In this document: positions 10,357-21,435 of the stretch, in pieces
How positions within the stretch are numbered: the stretch's first letter is position 1
Layout: each line of letters starts with the position of its first letter
Origin: Nomia melanderi
Lineage: Eukaryota; Arthropoda; Insecta; Hymenoptera; Halictidae
Length of the DNA stretch: 64,000 bases
Assembly (NCBI RefSeq): GCF_051020985.1
Contig: NC_135008.1
Coordinates: 2,914,001-2,978,000, forward strand
Reading direction: 5' to 3'
Program-made: the position numbers and the translations under genes
The notes under the pieces: generated by a model
The model's input: only the letters and a program-made list of their open reading frames with translations
Databases searched by the model: none
Told to the model about the DNA's origin: nothing

Positions 10357-11100
10357 TTTGTTAACCCTTTGCACTCTAGAGGCGCCTCGGCAATTGATTC
10401 GACGCAACATTGTAAGTGTGTCATAGTTTGCTCATGGACTGTGTTGATTTTTTAAATAAAATAAGTTATATTCAAGTTTTTTGTATCAACTAATCAAGAT
10501 CAGATTTGAATAGAATGATCATTTTCAATGTAGTTTATTGTTTAATTAAATTTGCCATAGGTAACGAAGGTAGAGTGGAAGTTTCGTTTATTACGGAGTA
10601 ATAGGTTTGACTATTAGACTATTTTAAAATAGGTCAATACGAACCGAGGGACATTCGTATTTGTTAAGTGCGATTCGATGGCTTTGCCGTACGAATGAAT
10701 CGATACCACGGGTTGAGGGGTTAACTTTAAGTCAAGGAAAACTTTGTAGGGTATACCGGGGGTGAGAAAACATTGAATATTTCGATCTACGTGTGGACGA
10801 AGACGAATATCGATTGCCCCGTGCTGCGGAACAAAGCTTTCTAAATAAAACCGTACAACTTCAAGCGAAGAAGAACTTTCTGAAACGGTTCAAGGGTGAG
10901 GGGAACATCGAACATGTTAATTTTATGATCAACGTGTGATCAAAGAGAACTTTCATTAATATTCTCAATCATCATAATCAAGGATAGTTAAAAATATCTA
11001 AATACTGAGGTAGTTTAAGACGAGAGCAATGAGTATCAATGATTAAAGATAATTCTGAACGTTTTAGAGAAAAACAGTCACCCTGATCAAACCCTAATCA
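10357..11100. mobile_element. Family A MITE end and degenerate TTAA-element remnants
   Basis: At about 10357 TTAACCCTTTGCACTC is followed by TAGAGGCGCCTCGG, the reverse-complemented family A terminus with its GGCGCC subterminal palindrome. Another TTAAC boundary occurs near 10720. Between them are AT-rich remnants (AATAAAATAAGTTATATTC at about 10455 resembles the dispersed repeat at 2500). No intact pair of ends is assigned. The rest is unique. Confidence 0.5.
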
Positions 11101-11104
11101 TCAA

Positions 11105-11640
11105 ACAAGGCTAAAAGATCCAAATTTCAAGTCTTCCAGAAACTTGACAAAGTATTTCAAGGAAAATCAATTGTTATCAATTGTCTGAAGAAACTTTGAA
11201 GGCTTGGACGAAGGTAGCTACGTCAATATTGACGTCACAATGCAAAGAGTTGCTTCCCTAAATCAACCCTCATCAAGCGACGTTACGAAAAGATCCAAAT
11301 TTCAAGTCTTCCAGAAACTTGACAAAGTATTTCAAGGAAAATCAATTGTTATCAATTGTCTGAAGAAACTTTGAAGGCTTGGACGAACGTAGCTACGCCA
11401 ATATTGACGTCACAATGCAAAAAGTTACTTCCCTTAAACATCCCTTGATTCGACAAGAATAATTCGAAAAATCCCAATTCCTTAAATCTAAAATCAAAAT
11501 TTAACTAACAATTTCTGACGTCACAATACAAAATTTACTTCCCTAAATCATCCGTTAATTCGACAAGAATAATTCCACAAATCCCAACTTCTTAAATCTA
11601 AAATCGAAATTTAACTAACGATTTCCTTCAGAAAATCTGG
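11105..11640. repeat. 176-bp tandem duplication plus degenerate copies
   Basis: AAAAGATCCAAATTTCAAGT at 11112 recurs at 11288. The two units share CAATTGTTATCAATTGTCTG and AATATTGACGTCACAATGCA almost without change. Two weaker 3' copies (GACGTCACAATACAAA; CCTTAATTCGACAAGAATAA-like) extend to about 11640. Confidence 0.9.
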
Positions 11641-12180
11641 CGAAATATTCCAAGACTCGGAACAATTACCGAAGACATCGATTGTGCGCCGTTCTGCATC
11701 AGCGTGCGAGACTAACCAACCCTACCCTCGCTCTCAGCCAGCCAACTGGCGACGCGGAACTCGTTAATGCGAATCGCAAACTCGTAAAAGGTTCGCAGCA
11801 CCGTTTCGCCCGTACCTGGCCGGACGATCGTTTATTTTTAGTCGCCTTGTTTGGATGAATTTCAATCAATAAGACGGCCTGGGTACTCGCAGTCCAATAA
11901 ACAACCGGCGCGACCCGATTGAATTAGTCATGAGGACATAGCGCGCGCTGCGCGGTCCGCGCCCTTCTGCTACCGATCGTTTCCCAACTATAAAAAAATT
12001 CTTTGTTTCTGCTCGCGCTCGACGGATCCTCGGTTCGCCTTAGAGTCTCGGAACGATGAACGACGGATCTCGATCTAAATCCGTGAAACTTTCAATTCGC
12101 ATTCATATCTTAGATCGGAGAGTGCTCGTGCGAGGGGTAGTAAGTGAACTTCGGATTTCTGGGGAAGATTATCTTTTGGG
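11641..12180. other. GC-rich unique island
   Basis: CpG-containing sequence, highest around 11690-12060, including a GCGCGCGCTGCGCGG run at about 11941. No supported frame. A regulatory or conserved noncoding element is possible. Confidence 0.35.
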
Positions 12181-12730
12181 TTGAATGTTTTGTGAATGTT
12201 AGTGAACTTTTTAATACTGTTGGGATTGGAGATTATTTTTTGAGGAAGCTGAAATGGTGTAGTATAGTAATGGAATGATGTGAATTGATATTAAGGTTTT
12301 ATTTTCTTAGGGTTAACAGGGTTTTCTAGGAAGACTTCAATTTTTAGTTCATTTTTCGATATTGTTAGTGTTAGTAATGACTCTTTAGAAATTAGTTGAT
12401 ATGGTATACTATAATAATGAAATGATACTATGAATTGCGTAGTATAGTAATTACAAAATAATAAAACAAAATGTTACATTTTTAAGATTCCCAGTGTTTC
12501 CTAGCAAAACATCAATTTTTCATTCATCTTTCAATATCTGAGTATTAGATGACTTTACAAAAAGAATCTGAGCTGAAATGATACACTATACCAAAACACT
12601 CTAACACTACAGTCATATAGTACAATAATCCCAAAACAATACAGTTATGTAATTACAAAAATAATAAAAGAAACAAGATTTTTCACTTCCCACTGTTTCC
12701 TAACGAAAACTTCAATTTTCCATTCATCCA
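12181..12730. repeat. AT-rich degenerate repeat with ATAGTA words
   Basis: Degenerate units around AGTATAGTAATGGAATGATG-like and TTTTCTAGGAAGACTTCAAT-like words recur at about 12250-12345, 12395-12515 and 12590-12715. Drift is heavy and the period is about 130-180 bp. Confidence 0.5.
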
Positions 12731-12914
12731 ACGTGAACATTCGAATCTCTTTCTTATTACACGTGCGTAATAGTTCACCCCCAAAATCGAGAGCTCCATT
12801 CCCAAACCACGGCATTTCCCGAGAAACGGATATTCCCTCCATTCTTTTATCTACTTCGTACGCCGGCTGCGGTCTACGTCGACCTACTGAATCCTGCTCG
12901 AGAGGACCATCCAT
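12645..12914 (-). CDS. Weak small ORF, unknown
   Basis: ATG at 12914 to TAA at 12645, 89 codons. The N-terminal two-thirds has mixed composition and looks protein-like. The C-terminus becomes hydrophobic because it enters the AT-rich repeat. No third-position bias and no homology recognised. Probably chance. Confidence 0.08.
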   Translation of the reverse strand: MDGPLEQDSVGRRRPQPAYEVDKRMEGISVSREMPWFGNGALDFGGELLRTCNKKEIRMFTLDEWKIEVFVRKQWEVKNLVSFIIFVIT

Positions 12915-13099
12915 CCCCCGGATACGGCGGATGAAATATATCGAACCCCGAAAATATTTTCCAGAGACTGCAAGAGACGATCTTCCTCATCCCCTAAGAT
13001 CCTTCTCCGCCATAGAAATTTCAGATGGAAACGTCTCGCAGCTGGCACGAGACCGTTAGAAGAGGATTTAGGTTCTATTGTGGTTCACTGGCGGGACGG

Positions 13100-13625
13100 T
13101 TAACCATTTAACCCCTTACCCTATGATTTGCTTCTCCACCGAGATCGACCTGACTACTTTGTTATTAATAATTAAAAACAATAAATAAAACAAGAGAAAA
13201 CTCCAGTCTTATTCCATGTCGACGTGTGCTAAAAATAGTGTCAGTTCAATGTTTCTTCTAAAATTTTTCTTAAAACAGATTAAAATTCTTCAATCAATTT
13301 TAGAATCTAAAATTTGAATCTTTTTAATCATTGATATCTTCAAAGCATTGGATATTTGAATTGGTCTTCAAAATAGTTTCCGTTAACCTTTTGAACTCTG
13401 TATGCTCCAATATTGCACCAGTTGTGATATTCAACATTTCAATGAATCTCAAAGAAACTACCGTAAAATTATTAGATTTTATAATTGTATAAATATATAT
13501 AATATTATCAGATTCTCCGCACATCCAAATTTTGTACTAAGAAAAATAACAGATCGAAGAAATGTTGCATTTCTAATTTTCGCTAGGAATACTATAAAAA
13601 TTAGTTGCTGATAGATTAACTTTAA
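13100..13625. mobile_element. Degenerate family D and family B MITEs
   Basis: TTAACCCCTTACCCTATGAT at about 13108 matches the start of family D. A family B copy begins with TTAACCTTTTGAACTCTGTA at 13383 and carries the B interior (AATGAATCTCAAAGAAACTA, CACATCCAAATTTTGTACTA, GAAGAAATGTTGCATTTC, AATTAGTTGCTGATAGATTA) to about 13620. The 3' terminus of B is missing. Confidence 0.75.
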
Positions 13626-14038
13626 ATACTGTTCATGTTAAATACTGTAATGTAGATACTGGAACTGGAAATAATCTATTCCCAGAATTTTTATAAGGGT
13701 CATATACTAATCGCGACAAATGACCGATTCTAGCGTTAAGACTCGAAGAACGTCAGTAGGTTTGATCAAGTTTGATTGAACTCGATCATTCTTCATTGCC
13801 GAGTGAGAGATGCCCGTAAAAATTGACAATTTTAGATCGAAAGGAACTATACGAAGAGGCATCCGAAGGCTGAGAGGGACTGGTGGGCACAACAGCTTTA
13901 TTTGTAGCTGAACAAGAACTATGTTTGATTACCTTTGAAGGCTATTTAAAACGTCACACGTGTAGCTTCTTACAGAAGTCTTGCCAGACTGTTCACAGTA
14001 TACTATAGAACCTACATATACACTTCATTAACGAAAAA
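13626..14038. other. Unique DNA, no gene seen
   Basis: Single-copy AT-rich sequence. The minus frame at 13707-13892 has no support. Confidence 0.35.
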
Positions 14039-14285
14039 CTTTCGTTTTCTCATAGGAAACAGACAGAACTACTCAAATATCTCCATTGACTTAATCCATT
14101 AGATATTCTCCATCTTCCTACGAACTTATTCCTTCCATCATTGTAAAATACGATTAAGGCAGCAGTTTCGTTTTCTCATAGGAAACAAACAGAACTACTT
14201 AAATACCTTCATTGACTTAATCCATTAGATATTCTCCATCTTCCTACGAACTTATTCCTTCCATCATTGTAAAAATACGATTTCC
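14039..14285. repeat. 127-bp tandem duplication
   Basis: TTTCGTTTTCTCATAGGAAA occurs at 14041 and 14168. Both units contain TCCATTAGATATTCTCCATC and AACTTATTCCTTCCATCATT with almost no differences, so the duplication is young. Confidence 0.95.
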
Positions 14286-14839
14286 AAGAGGAAAACGAAT
14301 GAAATATCTTCCTGGTTTATTATAAAACTCAAAATTCACCATTTTTGAAAATACAAAAGGGGAGACAGGAATATAAGAGGAAACTTTTGCGCACGACTGT
14401 ATGTCGGCGAACGTGATAATTTCGTCGACTGAAATGGCGCCTGGGTCCATTCGTGCCCATTCTCTCGAAGGCTTCGCCACTGAGTCAAGCTGTTAGTCAT
14501 TCGGATTGGAGAAACGCGAAACACACTTGTCCGGCTGATAACAATCTGAACAGTTCCTACGGTCCGATCTGATCTCGAACTATCGAGGACGAAGGTTTTC
14601 CTAACACTTCGTTACTGGCCCAATAAACGATCGGATTAAGAAAGGGAGGAGCGAAGATCGGGATACGATCAGAAATTTTCAAAATATCTTTTGTTGTGAA
14701 TATTCTTTGTTTCCTGTGGAATATTGATGACACTTGCCACTGAATTAACCCTTTGTAAAATTGTAAAATTGAAAATTCAACATTAAATTTTCCATAATGT
14801 ACGAACACGTGGAACATCGAAATAAAATAGTTCTGTCAC
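14286..14839. other. Unique DNA, no gene seen
   Basis: Single-copy. Several overlapping frames of 60-86 codons on the minus strand lack codon bias. A GGCGCCTGGGTCC segment near 14436 is the only GC-rich part. Confidence 0.35.
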
Positions 14840-15025
14840 TTAACCCTTTGCACTCGAAGGCTTTTTTTTGTGCTTATGATGGGAATTGTGTTAAGAACCA
14901 GCTAATTTCTGTGGTTCACACGGTGGCGATCAATAAAAAATTGAATATAAAATTGTCCAGTTTACAAGTTTGCTGTATCGAATGAAATGGCGGCCGAGAA
15001 TCGCGTCTCGAGCACGAAGGGTTAA
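14840..15025. mobile_element. Family A TTAA-flanked MITE
   Basis: TTAACCCTTTGCACTCGAAG at the left end and CTCGAGCACGAAGGGTTAA at the right end, with the family A subterminal core (ATCGAATGAAATGGCGGCC). Length 186 bp including TTAA on both sides. No coding capacity. Confidence 0.85.
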
Positions 15026-15121
15026 TTATTTCGACATTGTGACCGTCGTCGACGAGTTACGTGTAAATTTTCTGTTCGTTCGTATCAAATGGTCTTCACC
15101 ATTGCAATAAATTAGATCGGA

Positions 15122-15185
15122 TTAACCCTTTCACTGGTGCGTACTGCTTTTTATTGCTGCGAACCTTTCGAGTGCGAAGGGTTAA
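15122..15185. mobile_element. Minimal 64-bp TTAA inverted-repeat element
   Basis: TTAACCCTTTCACTGGTGCG at the left and CGAGTGCGAAGGGTTAA at the right, only about 28 bp apart. It looks like two MITE termini with almost no interior: an internal-deletion derivative or a chance solo pair. Confidence 0.65.
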
Positions 15186-15264
15186 CGCGTTGAGACTGGA
15201 ATTTCGAGCGTCGTATGATAATAATTATTCTTTAGTAACAGACGAATTTTGTTGCAAATCATTA

Positions 15265-15489
15265 TTAACCCCTTGGCCCATTTCTTTCTCAACTCTGATA
15301 CTTTGTCATTAATAATTTATTGGAAAAAGGGGAAAATTCTAAGCATATGTTATGCCTATGTTTCCTAAGTATAATAATTACAGAGGAATAATGTTTACTT
15401 TGAATTCGAATGAACTGGGCAATATATATATTTGTTGAATCATGTTGAAAATCTTCACGAGTCTCACTCGTTGTAGGACAAGGGGTTAA
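15265..15489. mobile_element. Family D TTAA-flanked MITE, intact
   Basis: TTAACCCCTTGGCCCATTTC to TTGTAGGACAAGGGGTTAA, 225 bp. Terminal 10 bp are inverted repeats (CCCCTTGGCC / GGACAAGGGG, near perfect), flanked by TTAA. The interior is AT-rich, with TTCTCAACTCTGATACTTTG and ATCTTCACGAGTCTCACTCG. A second copy is at 62221-62506. Confidence 0.9.
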
Positions 15490-15524
15490 TGATTTCGTGA
15501 ATTGTTGAATCTTTGTGTTCAATA

Positions 15525-15776
15525 TTAACCCTTTGCACTCGAGAATATCTTTCTCAACATTCATTATTTTCTGATGAAATATCAATGATATGTTTTACAA
15601 CTAACATAAAGGAATACCTTGCATAAATTAAGTAACTATTTTATTTCGATGTTCCATGTGATATTAAATTAAATTTAATTAATTTAAATTATTAAATTTT
15701 TATATAATGCATCAATATTGAATTCTAAATTTTATCATTTCCACGGATCAAATCAAACAGCGACCGAAAGGGTTAA
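15525..15776. mobile_element. Family A TTAA-flanked MITE, long subtype
   Basis: Starts TTAACCCTTTGCACTCGAGA and ends GCGACCGAAAGGGTTAA. The interior (TCTGATGAAATATCAATGAT, ACTAACATAAAGGAATACC, TTATTTCGATGTTCCATGTG) matches 44569-44817 closely. Compared with that copy the 3' end has lost the GGCGCC stretch. Confidence 0.85.
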
Positions 15777-16290
15777 TTTTCTAATTATCGTTTCATTATC
15801 GTTTCGTGATCCCTTTCGATCGAACGAGATGATCCACGATAAAAGCCGGCGTTCGCGACGCTGTAAATTTTCCAAGCCCACGACCGATCCACGCGTCGAT
15901 CGAAATTTATGCTCGACCGAGCGTCTCATTAACGTGACGTCATTAGAGGCGAGGAAGACGGGTGACGAGCGTGCGTGACCGGCACGCGTCGACGGTGGCG
16001 GTCCGTCTCCGCTTTCCGGCCGATGGGAACGTCACTCGCCGATCTACGTCGAATATCAATCGCTCGATCGGCGAGAATGATGTTCGACCTAACGGTCTGG
16101 TCGAAAGATTCCCTTTGCGCTCGAGAGTAAGACTGTCAGTCGCCATTTGATCGAACGCAACAGATGTTGACGCTCGGTGTCCCGAAACTGAAACACCGTT
16201 ACGTCGACGTTCCTCTGAATCTTTCGAGGGATCGTAGCTCAAATAACTTTATGAAGCCGTCGACCATTACGTCAGTCACCACACTCGATT
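15777..16290. other. GC-rich island
   Basis: CpG-rich sequence around 15830-16060. The long minus frame at 15943-16242 crosses a family A fragment (CGAGAGTAAGACTGTCAGTC at about 16120), so it is not a gene. No other support. Confidence 0.4.
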
Positions 16291-16740
16291 TCCTACAGCG
16301 AAGCTATGAAGTTTGATATTTAATATTACACTTCATAAAATGCATCGATCCGAGGAATATTCACGTAAAAATTGCCCGTCAATTAGCGTGAATTTCTCGT
16401 CGAGTTGGTCTCACAAACTATCGTCTTCATCTGATCGGAAAATGTTAACCCCTTGCGATGGAATGTTCAGATTCGGAAGACTAAGTCGCGGACAAGTGAT
16501 TCAACCCTTTGAACTCGAGAGGTGACTCTCACCACTAGATTCGATTTGTAAAACTATAAAGTCTTATATATAATAATAAGCTCTGCATGATGCATCAATA
16601 TGGGGAATATTGAAATAAACTTCCCTTCTAAATATTAATTTAGAATAATATGTATATAGAATAATATGCATATTAATATAAAACATACATTAATATCATT
16701 CCTCGTTAATTAGCTTCAAAGAACATCGTCTGTATCTCAT
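16291..16740. mobile_element. MITE-derived dispersed segment
   Basis: TTGATATTTAATATTACACT, ATGCATCGATCCGAGGAATA and TGAATTTCTCGTCGAGTTGG at 16310-16440 recur at 54095-54210. TTAACCCCTTGCGATGG at 16445 and a CAACCCTTTGAACTCGAGAG boundary at about 16501 mark truncated element ends. Confidence 0.6.
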
Positions 16741-17112
16741 CGGAGAATACTGAATATTTCTAATAAAAAACTTTCGAGAGCAAAGGGTTAATTACTAGAA
16801 CAGCTACAGATCAGCACATAGTTCTCTCTTATATTAATTAAGCAATTGATATATAATTTAGCTTCATACGTTGAAGGTTTTGGTTTCGAAGAATCTTCGT
16901 CGGAGAATACTGAATATTTCTAATAAAAAACTTCGGAGTACAAAGGGTTAATTACTAGAACAGCTACAGATCAGCACATAGTTTTCTCTTATATTAATTA
17001 AGCAATTGATATATAATTTAGCTTCATACGTTGAAGGTTTTGGTTTCGAAGAATCTTCGTCGGAGAGTACTGAATATTTCTAATAAAAATCTTTCGAGTG
17101 CAAAGGGTTAAG
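16741..17112. repeat. 160-bp tandem array derived from a TTAA MITE
   Basis: TCGGAGAATACTGAATATTT occurs at about 16739, 16900 and 17060, each followed by TCTAATAAAAAACTTTCGAG-like sequence and CAAAGGGTTAA. The two full units (TTAATTACTAGAACAGCTAC, AAGCAATTGATATATAATTT, GAAGGTTTTGGTTTCGAAGA) are almost identical. The interior matches family G. Confidence 0.9.
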
Positions 17113-17700
17113 AAAGGGCTAGAAGTGCGTACAGACAGACGTCAGAAGCCCCAGCGAAGCGTCGACTTGACGAAAAGCGGCGAGTAACTCGAGAAACAGC
17201 GAGGTGGTGGCCAGTGACGTCACTGGCAGTCAGGGAAGTGGCCTTGAGTGGCCAATTGATCTGGCGTTCGCCTTAGGTCGTTCGAGACCCAAGGCGTCGC
17301 AGTCACTTTACACTGTCTACGGGTTCACCTAACCATTGTTGCCTCGAAACTCGTGTCGGCTCGACGATAATCGGATTACCTCCGTAATTGGCCCCGCGCC
17401 GGGTCCGCGAGGCGACAATTAAGCGGGCAGGTGGGCGTTCTCCAACGATTCGTGGAACACCGCCGCGGAACAACCGAGAATCATTACCATTTCTGGATCT
17501 TGAATGTTTCAGAGATTGGTCGATTCGTGTTACGTCAACATCGAGGTGTAATCAAATGTAATTTACATGGAATAAATCATTGCGGTGGTAAACTATTGTA
17601 TATAAACACCGAAGGTTATTGCAGTTTGCTTTAACTTTCACGAGCTGGTTTCTATTGCAACTTTATATCATATCACTTGTTTTCACTGTTCTTTCTATAT
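17113..17700. other. GC-rich unique island
   Basis: CpG-rich 17130-17480, including TGGCCAGTGACGTCACTGGC at about 17208, a 20-bp near-perfect palindrome around TGACGTCA (a CRE-type site). No supported coding frame. Confidence 0.4.
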
Positions 17701-18180
17701 TTAACCCATATTGAATATTTCAATGAATCTTACAGAAACTACCCTAAAATTCTTCGATTTTCCAAACGACTACCGCGGTGGTCATCGGTGACCGGAGCTT
17801 CCGCATTGCTTGAAAACAGTTACAATAAGAAAATTGAGATTGAATAAGAATATTTAGGAATACGAGAAGCTAGATAATAGTGTAATGTGAGCACTGGAAT
17901 ATCAAAATATTGATAATTATTTCTAATACTATTTTCCTGTATAAGGGAATAAATCTTGTTATAACGAAACGCTCGAAATTCTCGTGGTAGTCAACGTGCT
18001 AATGAATCAAAGGAACTATCCTACAATTACTCAATTATCCACACATCCAAATTTTCTACCAACAAGGAAAACAAAAGATCTAAGAAACGTTATAACATTT
18101 CTAATTTTCCCTAGGAATACCATAAAAATTGCAGTTGCAGATAAATTCCAAAAAAATTCAGTTCGATGCTAAGTTAATTT
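17701..18180. mobile_element. Family B MITE interrupted by family E
   Basis: Family B interior (TTTCAATGAATCTTACAGAA, AACTACCCTAAAATTCTTCG) to about 17764. Then a family E element at about 17765-18002 (ACTACCGCGGTGGTCATCGG to TCTCGTGGTAGTCAACGTGC). Then B sequence again (AATGAATCAAAGGAACTATC, CACATCCAAATTTTCTACCA). The AATGAATC segment is present on both sides, so part of B was duplicated. Confidence 0.8.
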
Positions 18181-18780
18181 TCAATTATTATCACTATACT
18201 ATTAATTTTTAAATCGATAGAAAAAATGCTGTCACTCAAACTCGAGCGACATGCCGAGTAAAAAGGCGTTAATAAACGGAACCGTTGGAAATTCACGGCG
18301 TTTCCATCGCGAAAGAAAAGCGTCGGCGAAGTGATCGTAAACGCTGACCTATCTCACGCGCCGGCTTAAAAATAAACGGCACTGAATCATCCTCGGCTGG
18401 AAGAGAGCGCGCGCGCGCTCGATTTCCATCGTGCGCCGGCAGGCTGCGTCGAAATTTCCATCGGCGAGATATCGTCACGGTATCTCGAATTAACAATAAA
18501 CGCCGGCGCGCGATGATCGATGGGCCGGCGTTTTCACCGGAAACGACGGCCTCGATCGCGACCGATCGCTATCGATCTTCTCCGCCGAGATTCCGACGAC
18601 TTCCACGCGACCCTTCGGCGAATTATTGCCACCCGCTAAGGGAGAACTTCATTTTTCCATCGGAGACGATCCCTCATAAGCGACTGCGCCCTGCATTCCA
18701 GCGGAGGTCGATCGAACAACCGATTTGCTCAGGGGAAGCTCCTTCCTTATTCAGTTTTTAACGCTCTGCATTATGCAGGT
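18181..18780. other. GC-rich unique island
   Basis: CpG island-like, 18290-18730, with a GCGCGCGCGC run at about 18408 and GATCGATC-type words. Open frames on both strands lack splice or codon support. Possible regulatory DNA. Confidence 0.4.
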
Positions 18781-19930
18781 TTTTCTGCGAGATTCAAGGG
18801 ATTGAAGGGTTGAAGATATTGGAGGGATTGAAAGGAGTGAAGGGGTTTCTGTCGGGTTTGCGTGAATATTCGCTTATGCGTAAGAGCTGGATTTTTTTTA
18901 TGGAGGATGGTTTTCGAGAAGTATCTGCGTTAGGTAGGAATTTGAGTGAATGAGGGGTTTGTGTTTTAATGTTTTGTATTATGGTGCAGAGTTTTCTGCG
19001 AGATTGAAGATATTGAAGTTTTATCGAGTTTCCGTGAATATTGTTCGTTTATGCGTAAGTAGTGGATTTTTTTTATGGAGAATGGTTTTCGAGAAGTATC
19101 TGCGTTAAGTAGGAATTTGAATGAATGAGGGGTTTGTTCGGATGTATTTTTTTATTTGTGTTTTAATGTTTTGTATTATAGATTGGAAAGATTGAAGGAT
19201 TTGAAAGGGTGTTTGTCGGGTTTTCATGAATATTGTTCGCTTATGCGTAAGAACTGGTTTTTTTTTATGGAGAATGGTCTTCGAGAAGTATCTGCGTTAG
19301 GTAAGAATTTGAATGAATGAGGGGTTTGTTCAGATGTAGTTTCTTATTTGTGGTTTAATGTCTTGTATTATGGTGTAGAATTTTCTGCGAGATTGAAGGG
19401 TTGAAGATATTGAAGAGATTGAAAGGATTGAAAGGGTTTTTGTCGGGTTTGCGTGAATATTGTTCGTTTATGCGTAAGTACTGGATTTTTCATTGAAAAC
19501 GGTTTCCGAGAAGTATCTGCGTTAAGTAAGAATTTGATTGAACGAGGGGTTTGTTCGGAAGATGTGTTTTCTTATTTGTGTTTCAACGTTGTGCATTATG
19601 GTGCAGAGTTTTCTGCGAGATTGAAGAAATTGAATGGATTCAAGAGGTTTTTGTCGGGTTTTCGAGAATATTGTTCGTTTATGCGTAAGTACTGTGGTTT
19701 TTAATTAAGCCCGGCTCCCGAGAGGTGGCTGCAATCAGTGAGAATTGGATTGAATAAGGGGTTTGTCCAGACGAAGTTCGTTTTTACTCGGTGTTTAAAC
19801 GTTTCGTATTATAACGAAGGTTTTTCGGTGAGATTGAACTGGTTTTTTTTGAGGTCTCGATGAGTATTGTTGTTCATTTATACAAGGGGGCCCGGTGTTT
19901 CCATTGAGAAAGGTTTCCGAGGTGTAACTT
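18780..19930. repeat. Tandem array, about 180-240-bp units
   Basis: Five to six units. Each has TTCTGCGAGATTGAAGGG-like, TGAATATTGTTCGTTTATGC, AGAAGTATCTGCGTTAAGTA and AGGGGTTTGTTCGGATGT-like words. Units begin near 18843, 19025, 19205, 19440 and 19660, with a degenerate last copy to about 19920. Unit length varies because short internal repeats (GATTGAAAGG) expand. The plus frame 19453-19704 is an artefact. Confidence 0.95.
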
Positions 19931-20800
19931 AATTCGCAAGAGTGCTTGATTTCTTCTTAACAGACCATTTTCCAGTGTCTAATCAATGAAATTATAACAC
20001 CAAGAATGAACAGGCAAGTGAAAAGTAAAATATTTTCAAAGCAGAAGTTTCGTTTTGTTCATTTTTCGCCTGTCCTTCATCGCGATCCATCGTTTTCGCT
20101 AAAAATCAAACAGTTTCTCATGTTTCCATGAATTCCACGTCAGAAGGACATTGTTCACTGTCAAATCAACGAAACCACTGCACCGAGAACGCGGTGACAA
20201 GAGATTCCCGAGGAGGCCTCGCGTTTCCAGCTTCCCGCAGAAGCGCGACGCTGTTTTTACCTTCTGTACGAGTTTCAAGTAAAAGCGACGATAATCCGGG
20301 CCCGTACTTAGACGAGCCCGTGGAAAGCAAACTTTCACCGAACTACAGGCTGCCGGTGATACGACTCGCCTCGAAAACCTCCGACACGACCAATCCCGCT
20401 CGCAAACGATGAAAAAGATCGCGCGAATCATAGACGAAATGGAAGTTCGTTTTTCCATTGGAACCGCCGCGCCTTTCAAAGGCGCAATAAAAATCCCACT
20501 ACAGACTGCGGAGCAGTTCTCTATTGTCTGACCTTTTTTGTGGAACCAGGAATGTTACATTGTGATTCGAAACAGATATGAACCTTCATAGAAACCGACC
20601 ACTTCGAACTTCAAACGCGTTCACAATGGAACAAGTTTTCTAAGGTTTCTCGTCAAATTTAGTACTCATAGTGATAATTAATGATTCATACGTTTCGATA
20701 CTCTAGAATCAGTAATAGAGAAACTTCAATTTCTCTAATCCTAGTTTACCTATGAACAGATTAACACTTTGATTGCCAAATTGACTTATCGAAACTCCTA
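19931..20800. other. Unique DNA with an unsupported ORF
   Basis: A plus frame from ATG at 20128 to TGA at 20412 (94 codons, Ser/Arg/Pro-rich) is open opposite a 126-codon minus frame (20099-20479). Both lie in a GC-rich island with few stops. Third-position GC is not clearly raised for either. No gene is called. Confidence 0.35.
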
Positions 20801-21030
20801 TGTAATCAACAGATTTCTTCACATAATTGACAATTGAAAACTCAATATTCCTCACACAATTAAAAGTCGAAAACTCAATATTCTTCACACAATTAAAAAT
20901 TGAAAGCTCAGTATTCTTCACATAATTAAAATCGAGAACTCAATATTCTTCACGAAATTAAAAATTGAAAACTCAATATTCTTCACATAATTCAAAATCG
21001 AAAGCTCAATATTCTTCACGATAATAGCTC
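20801..21030. repeat. 40-bp tandem repeat, CTCAATATTCTTCACA
   Basis: Five or six units of about 40 bp containing AACTCAATATTCTTCACAC and AATTAAAAATTGAAA. The minus frame at 20709-20921 is a repeat artefact. Confidence 0.9.
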
Positions 21031-21435
21031 TTCCTATTTAGATCTTCTATAGATCTTCTATAGATCTTCCTATAGATCTCCCTATTATCTCACACATCCA
21101 AAACTCAGTTCGCTCTAATCGAATCCAAGAGAACTCAAATTTCAAAAACAGTCCCAATTGCGCCGAACCAGTCAAGATGCACCTAAAACTGCGAATCCCC
21201 GGAATCCCTAGTCCTAAATTGTCCCAAATTGTCCCAAATTGAATCCACCGCGAATCGCGTGGCTCCACGAAGCCGAATCATTCGATAGCAAGAAATCTGT
21301 TCCCAGTATGCAACCTGCAAAGCGTTGAAACGAAAGATAAGTCGCGTGATGATTCGGAGATGTGCCTAAAACTGCGAATCTGCAAAATCCCTAGTCCTAA
21401 ATTGTCCCAAATTGAATACGCCGCGAATCATTCGA
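21031..21435. repeat. Short ATAGATCTTC run and a 200-bp duplication
   Basis: ATAGATCTTCTATAGATCTT at 21050-21075. Then CCTAAAACTGCGAATC...CCCTAGTCCTAAATTGTCCC at about 21182-21250 is repeated at about 21366-21425. Inside the first copy, CCCAAATTGT is itself tandem. Confidence 0.85.

Noticed and set aside
12645..13059. Opposing ORFs of 89 and 108 codons
   Set aside because: Antisense pair in one stop-poor segment, with no bias to favour either. The minus one is listed only at very low confidence.
15943..16242. 99-codon minus ORF with natural-looking composition
   Set aside because: It includes a family A MITE fragment (complement of CGAGAGTAAGACTGTCAGTC), so it is not a conserved gene.
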